The translations under genes and the position numbers were made by a program. Below the pieces are notes generated by a model. The model was not told the DNA's origin, did not search any database, and worked only from the letters and a program-made list of their open reading frames with translations. Of a stretch of 23,775 nucleotides of DNA, positions 1-7,196 are shown piece after piece. Each line of letters starts with the position of its first letter. The first letter of the stretch is position 1. The stretch covers positions 1-23,775 of the forward strand of contig CAMUQM010000010.1 in the NCBI GenBank assembly GCA_947095945.1, read 5' to 3'. The stretch is from an uncultured Prevotella sp. (GTDB lineage: Bacteria > Bacteroidota > Bacteroidia > Bacteroidales > Bacteroidaceae).

Positions 1-112
1 TTTGAGCTTTGAGCTTTGAGCTTTGAGCTTTGAGCTTTGAGCTTTGAGCTTTGAGCTTTGAGGTTTGACCTTTGACCTTTGAAGTTTGATCTTTGAAGTT
101 TGATCTTTGACC
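1..112. repeat. Heptanucleotide tandem array (TTTGAGC family)
   Basis: Sixteen consecutive 7-base units. The first eight are identical (TTTGAGC, 1-56); the next eight are variants (TTTGAGG, TTTGACC twice, then TTTGAAG alternating with TTTGATC, ending TTTGACC). The array touches the window edge and may continue to the left. The same family, read as GAACTTT/GGACTTT, occurs inside hemW at 22692-22747. The homogeneous left half and diverged right half suggest recent slippage or expansion on the left. A 7-base unit shifts reading frame with each copy, so a run is only tolerated in coding DNA when the total change is a multiple of three. Confidence 0.95.
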
Positions 113-122
113 TTTCCAACAT

Positions 123-161
123 CGGTAATCATAATTATGAATTCTGAATTCTGAATTACCG
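123..161. repeat. Intergenic element with 18-base core and terminal inverted repeats
   Basis: The segment begins with CGGTAAT and ends with its exact complement ATTACCG. Between them is a second heptamer series (ATTATGA, ATTCTGA, ATTCTGA). Its first 18 bases, CGGTAATCATAATTATGA, recur exactly at 6961-6978 and, in the other orientation, at 21740-21757. The core contains the perfect palindrome TCATAATTATGA. It lies 136 bases downstream of the hsdR stop codon. Confidence 0.8.
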
Positions 162-177
162 AACTAATTTCCCGATG

Positions 178-209
178 CAAAGGTAGCCAATTCACGGAAG
201 GAATGCAAG
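178..209 (-). promoter_or_regulatory. Candidate Bacteroidetes-type promoter reading left out of the window
   Basis: On the minus strand, CTTG (206-209) is followed after exactly 20 bases by TACCTTTG (178-185), a full match to the TAnnTTTG -7 consensus. Transcription would start near 170 and run through the heptamer array towards a gene beyond the left edge. The same decamer, TACCTTTGCA on the minus strand, appears in the candidate promoter at 16176. Confidence 0.5.
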
Positions 210-275
210 GAGGGTATATATACAAATATATGTAGCCAGTAAGTCCTTCCTAAAGAAAAGGAGGAGCGTTAAGTA

Positions 276-3200
276 TTAGGATATCCAGCCATAACCCTGT
301 ACTGCCATATCAACAAAGTGATCCAGTAGTAGGTTTGTCTTATTAGAAAACACCTCTTTGTCGTAGGCTTTTGGCAAATCCTTGTCAAGCGACCGTTGTA
401 TTAGTCCCAACACCTTTGTCTTAGGCTGCGGATCTTTATACCAGTCAACTACCAACAGACTTTCTTTTTCCTCCATCAGCTTGTTATAGAGGTTTTTAGA
501 AGCGAGGATAACCTCCTTCTCTTCCTCCTTTGTTAGCTTTCTTCCTTGGATAAGGAGGTCGTAGATTTCGAGTTCCTCCTCTCCTAATCCCATATTTGCC
601 GACCGTCCCTGCTCCTGTTTGAGTTCATCAATCAGCTGAAGCAACTTCTCATAGTAATCCTCATTCTCCGTGCCACCTGCATTATAGGTGTCAATGATAT
701 TCTTGTATCTCTGGGAGAAGGGCACTCTGGTACAGTTCTTATTAATCAACTGTTCCAAGGCTGTTTCTATAAAGGTGCGTAGGTTATCAATCTCCATTGA
801 CTTATAAGGAGTTGCATTGATAGATTTACGGATACTTTCTATATCTAATTTACTCAAGTCAATCACCTTACTTTGATGAATACTATATTGTGGCATATCT
901 TCTGCAACCATAACCGTGACACTATCGTCCAGTGTATAAGTCATCTTCTCTTTTGCCCTTCTTAGCTTCTCATCGTCAATTCTGTTACAGAACAGTCCGT
1001 TGAGATAACTCAATGGAGAAAACTTCTCGTTCTTCCATCCAAGTTCGAAGATTTCAGGTTTAGCAGCATCATGCAGGTTCATCATGAGGTTACTCATCAC
1101 CTTAAACCTGTTCTTACTCTCGTCTTTCTCAAGAATCTTATCGTATGCCAGTCGCAGCGACTCCAGTTTGTCAAGTGTGTCACCATCGGCTATAATCTTA
1201 TCCAATCTTACTCCTAAGTCCTGCAAAAATACGTCACACTCCTCAATACAGCTATCAATATTTGCGATCAACTGCGTTATATCCTTGGCAGGGAACTCCG
1301 CACCTTCCTCACCATTTGAGGCATAGTCAGAGAGTGCCTGCTGCATATACTTAAACACATTGACATAGTCTACCACGATACCGCAGGTCTTACCGGGATA
1401 CACACGGTTGGCACGTGCAATAGCCTGCATCAGTGTGTGGCCCTTCATAGGCTTGTCAAGATAAAGGGTTGAGAGCGAAGGAACATCAAAACCAGTTAGC
1501 CACATCGCACAGACAAAGACCAGACTCAGTGGGTCGTCCTTATCCTTGAACCTGTCTTCGATGTCTTTTCCCTCTGGTGTTATCTCTTTTAGCTTATTAC
1601 GATGGAAGTTAATGTCTAAGCCTTGCGCCTTAAACTTCTCATTCTCGTCAGCCTCTTCACTGATGACCACAGCCATCTGAGCCTTGTTCATATAGTCTAA
1701 TCGTGCCGTCAGCTCGTCACGTTCTTCCTTTGTCGTGGCAGCGTTACGCTCCTTGACGAGGGCTTTCTTTTCCTCTGCCCAGTAGTGTTGCACCTTATCA
1801 TACATCTTTACTGCTGTGTACTTATCGACACTGACCACCATGCCTTTCCCTAAGAAACCTCGTCTTGGAAAGTGGTGGGCAATGTCTTGTGCAATACGGT
1901 CAAGACGTCCGTCGCGCTTGATTACCTCTAAGATACGTGAGGAGGAGTTCTCTAAGAGTTCTCTTTCTCTATCGTTGAGTTCTTCTTCTTCGACTATCTT
2001 GTCAATGTCTGAGTCAAGCCAGTTATTCTCTAATCCCACCTCTGGCACTCGACGACTATAGTACAAGCGCACCGTACTACCATCTTCAATTGCTTGTGCA
2101 AAGTTATATTCTGAAACATAGTCGCCAAACCATTGGTTGGTCAATCGCTTTGAACCTAACAAAGGGGTTCCTGTAAAGGCGATGTAGTTAGCATTAGGCA
2201 GTCCTGTATGCATGTTCTCTGCCAACTGCTTATACTGTGTTCTATGTGCTTCGTCTACTAAGACAAAGATGTCGTTGCGCTCAGAGAGGAGGGGATATTT
2301 CTTCGTCTTATCATACTGGAACTTATGTATCAGGGTGAAGACCATCGGTTTATTACCACTAAGGAACTCACGTAGTTGGGCTGCATTCTTTGGCTGGCAC
2401 TCTTCTTTCTCGCCAATAACCTCACTGCGCACGAAGGTCTTATGTATCTGTGTGTCGAGGTCGTCTCTGTCGGTAATGACGAGGAAGGTGAAGTTACCTT
2501 TTAGCTTACGCCTTACCTTTCGTACAAACATCACCATCGAATAGCTCTTACCCGAACCCTGCGTATGCCAGAACACACCTAACTTTCCTTTTAGTTCTTC
2601 TCTGCGTTCCACGCTCTTCATGAGGTTGTTTACGCCTAAGTATTGGTGGTTCTTAGCGATAATCTTCACGCGCTTATTGTCAAAGAAAATAAAGTTCTCT
2701 ATATAGTCTAACAGGCGTTCCTTGCGGAAAAGACCGTCAATGAGGTTGATGATTGAAAGACCATACTCGGCTATATGCTCACGGTCGAGTTTCTCATGTT
2801 CATCGTTGACCTTTAGCCAGTCGAAGAAGAATTCATACTTAGAGTTCCAAGCACCCAACTTCGTCTGCATACCATTTGAGAGTACGCATATCTGGTTTAG
2901 TGCAAAGATATTAGGGATGTCCTTACGATAGCTAACGAGATTCTTCTCATAGGCTTCCTTTATCTTTACCGTAGAGTTCTTCAATTCGATGAAGACCATT
3001 GGAAGTCCATTGACAAACAAGAGGACATCGGGGCGACGATAACGAATTCTACCCTTTATCCACATCTGATTGACACAGTGGAAGTCGTTGTTCTCTACAT
3101 TCTCAAAGTCTATCAGCCGAACGATGTCAAAGTCGTCTTTGCCATTCTTCTTCACCTTTACGTTGATACCATTGCGCAGATAGTTATAGAACTTATAGTT

Positions 3201-3476
3201 CGTGTCCATCATGTCCTTACCCGTATAGTCCTTACGGAAGTCGGCTACAACCTGCGCTAAGATGCTCTTGTCAATCTGTGGGTTAAGTCGTTCTAAGGCA
3301 GTAAGGAACACTGCGGGTAAGATGCACTCTGACGAATTGCGACGCCCCGTCTTGCTAACGTCGTCTTGTGCCTCCACACTCGGGTCACACTCAATACGTT
3401 TCCATCCGAACTCTGGTTGCGATAGTCGGGTACAAAGGGTCTGCTCTATGTCGTCTTCACTGATAAACGATTTCAT
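276..3476 (-). CDS. hsdR: Type I restriction enzyme, R (endonuclease/translocase) subunit
   Basis: This 1066-aa protein is the DNA-cleaving and translocating subunit of a type I restriction-modification complex, which acts in the cytoplasm on DNA lacking the host methylation pattern. The N-terminal nuclease domain shows a PD-(D/E)XK pattern: P149-D150, then E164-L-K166. The superfamily 2 helicase motor follows, with Walker A TQGSGKS at 305-311, DEAH at 408-411, TGTP at 435-438, TGFDVP at 661-666 and motif VI QAIARANR at 684-691. The C-terminal part (about 750-1066) is helical and charged, as expected for the region docking to the methylase. Length is normal for the family. The ATG lies 14 bases after the hsdS stop, so the gene is the last of the hsdM-hsdS-hsdR operon. 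All motifs are intact, so an active enzyme is expected. Confidence 0.97.
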   Translation of the reverse strand: MKSFISEDDIEQTLCTRLSQPEFGWKRIECDPSVEAQDDVSKTGRRNSSECILPAVFLTALERLNPQIDKSILAQVVADFRKDYTGKDMMDTNYKFYNYLRNGINVKVKKNGKDDFDIVRLIDFENVENNDFHCVNQMWIKGRIRYRRPDVLLFVNGLPMVFIELKNSTVKIKEAYEKNLVSYRKDIPNIFALNQICVLSNGMQTKLGAWNSKYEFFFDWLKVNDEHEKLDREHIAEYGLSIINLIDGLFRKERLLDYIENFIFFDNKRVKIIAKNHQYLGVNNLMKSVERREELKGKLGVFWHTQGSGKSYSMVMFVRKVRRKLKGNFTFLVITDRDDLDTQIHKTFVRSEVIGEKEECQPKNAAQLREFLSGNKPMVFTLIHKFQYDKTKKYPLLSERNDIFVLVDEAHRTQYKQLAENMHTGLPNANYIAFTGTPLLGSKRLTNQWFGDYVSEYNFAQAIEDGSTVRLYYSRRVPEVGLENNWLDSDIDKIVEEEELNDRERELLENSSSRILEVIKRDGRLDRIAQDIAHHFPRRGFLGKGMVVSVDKYTAVKMYDKVQHYWAEEKKALVKERNAATTKEERDELTARLDYMNKAQMAVVISEEADENEKFKAQGLDINFHRNKLKEITPEGKDIEDRFKDKDDPLSLVFVCAMWLTGFDVPSLSTLYLDKPMKGHTLMQAIARANRVYPGKTCGIVVDYVNVFKYMQQALSDYASNGEEGAEFPAKDITQLIANIDSCIEECDVFLQDLGVRLDKIIADGDTLDKLESLRLAYDKILEKDESKNRFKVMSNLMMNLHDAAKPEIFELGWKNEKFSPLSYLNGLFCNRIDDEKLRRAKEKMTYTLDDSVTVMVAEDMPQYSIHQSKVIDLSKLDIESIRKSINATPYKSMEIDNLRTFIETALEQLINKNCTRVPFSQRYKNIIDTYNAGGTENEDYYEKLLQLIDELKQEQGRSANMGLGEEELEIYDLLIQGRKLTKEEEKEVILASKNLYNKLMEEKESLLVVDWYKDPQPKTKVLGLIQRSLDKDLPKAYDKEVFSNKTNLLLDHFVDMAVQGYGWIS

Positions 3477-3490
3477 AATAGACTATTTTG

Positions 3491-4567
3491 TTATGATTTT
3501 ACTTCAAGTTTGCCACTCATTAAACGTGGAAGGAGTAAGTCACGTTGGCGAGTGAGGAGGGTATTTTGTTCTTTGAGTCTATCAATTTGTAATGCGATAG
3601 TACTTGCTATCTTATTATATTTTTTAACTAACTCTAACTCTGCTATAATAAGCTTCATCTTCGTAAAATTATTTTGTCTTAATGACGGAACAGTTGCACC
3701 TGTAGCAACAGACAGAAAATATTTACGATTAAGCATAATTGAATAAAATAAGTAGAAACCTATATCTTTTTTTGTTGGTTCTATGCAATAACATCTTTGG
3801 TGAAGATTAAATTTCCCCTTGTAATAACGAGGCATAAATGATGTTCCTTCACCAGGGACTATAATAGCTTCACAGTCTTTTATCCATTTACTACTTTTCT
3901 TTATTTCTTGTGACCTATCAAAGAGAGGATATATTCCGTCTTCTTCTGCATCTTCCCGATTACACTTCCCTGTTGATATATTTGCATATTCACCAAGCTT
4001 CTTAATTTTCCACCCTTTAGGCAATCCATTAACCATTTCTACATTCTCGTGTTTAGGGAATCGGAAACGGACGAACCACTCTTTATAAAGGTTCTCTGCC
4101 ATCTGTTCTAACAGACGGATACGACGAGTGTTGTTCTCGATAAGACGGTCATAGGCGGAGAGGATAGAGGCTATCTTCTGCTGGGTGGGGAGAGAAGGTA
4201 AAAAGACTTTTATTTTATTATATGTCTTTTGGGTCATACTTGGAATGCTTGCTCCCGTATCGTATCTGGACAAATCAAGATTTCTTAAATAGCGATATAG
4301 GTAATATCCATCACAAAGTTCATCATTTATGATAGAATAAAAACAAGTATCAACAGTCCAAAACTTACCTTTATTATAATATTGTATGTTGGAAAGTGTT
4401 CCTTTTCGAGGTAAAAGAATGCTTGGCTTATCATAAAGAAAAGAAGACTTTGATAGCATATACCCTCCACTTCCAAAGACAGGAATATTCCCTTCTTCTA
4501 AGTGCTTATAGTCCTTCCCATTTTTAATTGTAAGGAGATCTGATAGCTTATATTTTTTTCTTTCCAT
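3491..4567 (-). CDS. hsdS: Type I restriction-modification specificity subunit
   Basis: HsdS chooses the bipartite DNA target of the complex. The 358-aa protein has the usual two-fold layout: target-recognition domain 1 (about 1-124), central conserved helical spacer (125-178, starting LPTQQKIASIL), target-recognition domain 2 (about 179-312), and a distal coiled-coil (313-347). Each recognition domain ends with a matching motif: GASIPSMTQ at 105-113 and GATVPSLRQ at 290-298. The gene follows hsdM by 17 bases, with an AAGGA-like site overlapping the hsdM stop region, and precedes hsdR by 14. The recognition-domain DNA is visibly more AT-rich than the spacer segment and than hsdM, typical of domains exchanged by recombination. 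It is on the short side for HsdS, but both halves are complete. The target sequence cannot be read from the gene. Confidence 0.95.
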   Translation of the reverse strand: MERKKYKLSDLLTIKNGKDYKHLEEGNIPVFGSGGYMLSKSSFLYDKPSILLPRKGTLSNIQYYNKGKFWTVDTCFYSIINDELCDGYYLYRYLRNLDLSRYDTGASIPSMTQKTYNKIKVFLPSLPTQQKIASILSAYDRLIENNTRRIRLLEQMAENLYKEWFVRFRFPKHENVEMVNGLPKGWKIKKLGEYANISTGKCNREDAEEDGIYPLFDRSQEIKKSSKWIKDCEAIIVPGEGTSFMPRYYKGKFNLHQRCYCIEPTKKDIGFYLFYSIMLNRKYFLSVATGATVPSLRQNNFTKMKLIIAELELVKKYNKIASTIALQIDRLKEQNTLLTRQRDLLLPRLMSGKLEVKS

Positions 4568-4584
4568 ACTTTATGTGTCTATCC

Positions 4585-6261
4585 TTAGCCCAACAACTCC
4601 TTTAAGTTCTTCTCAATCTCACTCTCCAAGTCCTTAGCTTCAGCGGATAGCTTTGCAAACTCTGAGTTTAGCGATAGCATTTCGGTGCGGAATTCCTCTT
4701 CGGTCATTCCGTCGTCTTCAATCACTACGCCCACATATCGTCCTGCGTTAAGACTATAATCGTTGTCGATGATGCCATCTTCGCCTTCAAGTTTCGCTAC
4801 CTTACACAGACCGACAATGTCTTGATACTTGCCGTCTGGCCAGCGTTCTAAGAGCCAGTCAGCCTCGCTCTGCTTGCCTTCTTCCTTATATTCTTCAACC
4901 AATGCCCAGAAAGCATCGCTGTCGCCCTCATAAAGGCGAGAGATGATTCCGAGGTTTTTCACCTGCTCCTCAGAGAACTTACGGTGTGCACGGTCTACCT
5001 GTGTGAAGATGTTACGAGCATCGATAAAGAGAATCTCGTCTTTCTTTAGTCGTTTCTTATTGAAGAACCAGAGTGTGGCAGGGAGGGTTACGGTAGAGAA
5101 CATATTGCTGGGGAGGGTCACCATCTGACTGATAATGCCGTCCTCAATCATCTTCTTACGTATCTCCAGTTCGCTGCCTCCTACATCGCTGGCAGAGTTT
5201 GCCATAACAAGTGCTGCCTTACCTTGCTCGTTGAGGGCTGTGGCAAAGTAGCCAATCCATAGGTAGTTGGCATTAGGTACGGTCTCCTTCTTGTCAGAAG
5301 CCTTCTTGTCAGACTTTGTTTTGTTGCGAGGTACACCGTAGGTGTTAAAGCGTGCATCGTCTGTCACCCTCTCAACGACTACCTCATCGACATTAAACGG
5401 AGGGTTAGCCATGACGTAATCAAACTGTCCGACAGCATTGTAAGGGTCGCTATAAAAAGAGTTAGCCTCCGTAATCTCGCCACGCACATTGTTGAGTAGA
5501 AGGTTCATCTTTGCCAATTTCACCGTGTCTGGCTCTTTCTCCACGCCATAGCAACGGAAGTTCATCATCTGTTCGTTGGTGGCATTGTGGCGGTGCATAT
5601 AGCGTGCTGCCTGAACGAACATACCGCCCGAACCGCAGGCTGGGTCAAGAAACTTCTTGTCGCCAGTGGCTGGTTGTAGCACCTCGACCATATACTGTAC
5701 GACACTGGCTGGGGTGTAGAAGGCTCCTCCACCCTGACCTTCAGCAAGGGCAAAGTTGCCAAGGAAGTATTCGTAAATCTGTCCGAAGATGTCAATACTG
5801 ATATTCTCAGGGATGTCTTTGAATACACGTACGATGCGGCTCAGTAGCTCTGGTTCTTCCTCTGGTACCAACTGTCCGTAGACCTCCTTTGGAAGAACAC
5901 CATCCATACGAGGGTTCTCCTGCTCAATTGCCTCCATCGCAGCCTTTACCAACAACGCCTTTTGAGCATCGTCGGGGGCATCATTGAGGTAATCAAAATA
6001 AGCACATTCAGGCAAGAAGAAGCCACACTTCTCTATGGCGATATCCTTATAGCTACGTTCCATGCGTGTGCCCTTATACTCGTTATAGGCTGCATCAATC
6101 GCCTCCTTATGCTGTTTGAAAAGCACATCGGCATAACGGAGGAAGATAAGACCAAGGATAGGTTGGCTGTACTTGTTAGCAGCGAGGTGCGCACCAGCAC
6201 GCAGCATGTCGGCAGATTGCCAAAGTCGGCCTTCGAGGTCTTTGAGTTCGGTACTTGTCAT
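4585..6261 (-). CDS. hsdM: Type I restriction-modification DNA methyltransferase subunit
   Basis: HsdM transfers a methyl group from S-adenosylmethionine to adenine at sites selected by HsdS; two copies join HsdS to form the modification enzyme. The 558-aa protein has the helical HsdM N-terminal domain (about 8-165), then the N6-adenine methylase domain. FYTP at 181-184 and DPACGSGG at 206-213 form the cofactor-binding motif region, and NPPF at 286-289 is the catalytic motif IV. A lysine-rich loop (314-325) and a charged C-terminal helix (about 520-558) complete it. It is the first gene of the operon, so methylase is made before nuclease. The only upstream promoter-like element seen is about 250 bases away (6514). 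The ATG at 6261 gives the standard family N-terminus. Confidence 0.97.
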   Translation of the reverse strand: MTSTELKDLEGRLWQSADMLRAGAHLAANKYSQPILGLIFLRYADVLFKQHKEAIDAAYNEYKGTRMERSYKDIAIEKCGFFLPECAYFDYLNDAPDDAQKALLVKAAMEAIEQENPRMDGVLPKEVYGQLVPEEEPELLSRIVRVFKDIPENISIDIFGQIYEYFLGNFALAEGQGGGAFYTPASVVQYMVEVLQPATGDKKFLDPACGSGGMFVQAARYMHRHNATNEQMMNFRCYGVEKEPDTVKLAKMNLLLNNVRGEITEANSFYSDPYNAVGQFDYVMANPPFNVDEVVVERVTDDARFNTYGVPRNKTKSDKKASDKKETVPNANYLWIGYFATALNEQGKAALVMANSASDVGGSELEIRKKMIEDGIISQMVTLPSNMFSTVTLPATLWFFNKKRLKKDEILFIDARNIFTQVDRAHRKFSEEQVKNLGIISRLYEGDSDAFWALVEEYKEEGKQSEADWLLERWPDGKYQDIVGLCKVAKLEGEDGIIDNDYSLNAGRYVGVVIEDDGMTEEEFRTEMLSLNSEFAKLSAEAKDLESEIEKNLKELLG

Positions 6262-6382
6262 TGTCTTATTTTTTATTCAATCTTTATTTGAAGAATCATC
6301 CTTTAACCCCAATCAATCATTAGACTACAATGTTTCAAGAATTCTTGTATTTGTCTTGTTTCCTAACATCTTTTATATTTCT

Positions 6383-6460
6383 TGTCGGCATCTTGCCTGT
6401 CTTTGTAACTTGACGTAGCCCACTACGCCTGCGTTACAAAGGCTGTCAATCTGCTCGACA
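6383..6460. repeat. 78-base imperfect palindrome (cruciform/REP-like)
   Basis: The outer arms TGTCG (6383-6387) and CGACA (6456-6460) are complementary. So are CTTTGTAAC (6401-6409) and GTTACAAAG (6433-6441), and the innermost arms CGTAG (6414-6418) and CTACG (6423-6427) around a CCCA loop. Intervening bases pair partly. It lies in the predicted 5' leader of hsdM, is more GC-rich than its surroundings, and is not followed by a clear T-tract. It looks like a repetitive extragenic palindrome rather than a simple terminator, although it could attenuate hsdM. Confidence 0.7.
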
Positions 6461-6513
6461 ATAAAACAAAATCTGTTTAGGCTCTAATGACCGATGGGGA
6501 GTTAATGATAATG

Positions 6514-6521
6514 CAAAGATA
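6514..6521 (-). promoter_or_regulatory. Candidate -7 element for hsdM
   Basis: On the minus strand this reads TATCTTTG, matching TAnnTTTG. No TTG was found at the expected -33 spacing, so the call rests on one box. It would give a leader of about 245 bases containing the 78-base palindrome. Confidence 0.4.
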
Positions 6522-6799
6522 TTAAAATTAAGTAAGAATCCCTTATTTTTTGTAAACAAAGGAAGAATGAAATAAATATTTTGCTTGTCCTCGTTTGCTT
6601 TTCAGTGTTTTTATTCATGTTTTAGACGATAGATTTTGGAGTTGGATAAAGGTGGAGTGGGGTGTGGTTGGTTTGAAATTTATTTACATTTTCGTAGGCG
6701 TTTGGCTTGAAAAACATGCTTAAAAAGGCTGTTTTTAGCAGTCTTGTAACTCGCATGGAATCAAACACTTGCAGAGGTGCGTTTTAAAAGGTGCTTACT

Positions 6800-6890
6800 T
6801 TGCTTTCAAAAGGGCGTTAGTTAGACCTTAAAAGAGCATCTTTTGCAAGCCAATTGGGCATCTTTTAGAAGCTAAAAGAGCATGTATTGG
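6800..6890. repeat. Dispersed modular intergenic repeat, copy A
   Basis: The core at 6812-6855 matches 16458-16501 at 42 of 44 positions, by reading both. It is built from short interchangeable words: GGGCGTTAGTT, GAGCATCTTTT and GGGCATCTTTT. The words GGGCATCTTTT and AAAGAGCAT recur to 6882. The composition differs from the genes and there is no reading frame. Function is unknown. Confidence 0.8.
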
Positions 6891-6960
6891 TTTTGATGTG
6901 TGTGAAAAAATATGACAGAATGGACGTGAGTGTAACTTTGAATTTTGCCATTCTCTACAT

Positions 6961-6978
6961 CGGTAATCATAATTATGA
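6961..6978. repeat. 18-base intergenic element, copy 2
   Basis: An exact copy of CGGTAATCATAATTATGA, also present at 123-140 and inverted at 21740-21757. It lies 209 bases downstream of the stop codon of the secreted-protein gene that ends at 7188, in the same orientation relative to that gene as the other two copies have to hsdR and uraA. Confidence 0.8.
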
Positions 6979-7029
6979 CGTGCTGATGAGAACTTTGTTC
7001 GAATAATTGTGAATCAAGAATTACGAAAA

Positions 7030-7090
7030 TTGGCAAGCAAACGAGTTATTAGTTATAACGGATATAACCATTTACTCGTTTACTTGCCAA
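7030..7090 (-). terminator. Long hairpin, probable terminator of the five-gene operon
   Basis: Arms at 7030-7046 and 7074-7090 pair over 17 bases with a single mismatch. An inner stem GTTATA (7052-7057) / TATAAC (7063-7068) lies inside. Read on the minus strand it lies 97 bases after the operon's last stop codon and is followed by ATTTTC, a short T-run, so termination is plausible but not ideal. The right arm (ACTCG TTTACTTG) belongs to the neighbouring octamer series, so the left arm may have arisen as an inverted copy of it. Confidence 0.55.
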
Positions 7091-7196
7091 CAATACAATT
7101 ACCTTGTTAACTTGTAAACCTGTTCACTTGTCAACTACGCAAGTACCTTGTTTACTCGTAAACTTGTCTACTTGCTACGCACCTTGTCTACTTAAC
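7070..7196. repeat. Octanucleotide degenerate tandem array (TNNACTTG)
   Basis: Successive 8-base units fit TNNACTTG: TTTACTCG, TTTACTTG, then after a short break TTAACTTG, TAAACCTG, TTCACTTG, and later TTTACTCG, TAAACTTG, TCTACTTG and TCTACTTA. Two similar interruptions (ACTACGCAAGTACCTTG and CTACGCACCTTG) suggest a higher-order unit. The array covers the stop codon (7188-7190) and last codon of the gene ending there. Confidence 0.75.

Larger units (their letters stand above)
6262..7187. other. Gene-free, repeat-rich interval upstream of hsdM
   Basis: No credible gene was found in these 926 bases. From hsdM outward it contains a 12-base palindrome CAAGAATTCTTG (6336-6347), a 78-base imperfect palindrome, a -7 promoter element, one copy of the dispersed GGGCGTTAGTT repeat, the 18-base intergenic element, a long hairpin and an octamer array that runs into the stop codon of the next gene. 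Short ORFs here have no recognisable features. Confidence 0.8.

Noticed and set aside
1..112. CRISPR array
   Set aside because: The units are 7 bases with no spacers, and no cas genes are present.
3491..6261. Invertible hsdS locus (phase-variable shufflon)
   Set aside because: There is only one complete hsdS, and no partial hsdS copies, recombinase gene or long inverted repeats were seen nearby.
6336..6347. CAAGAATTCTTG as a controller-protein operator for hsdM
   Set aside because: It is a single palindrome with no C-protein gene in the window; a 12-base palindrome in AT-rich DNA is weak evidence.
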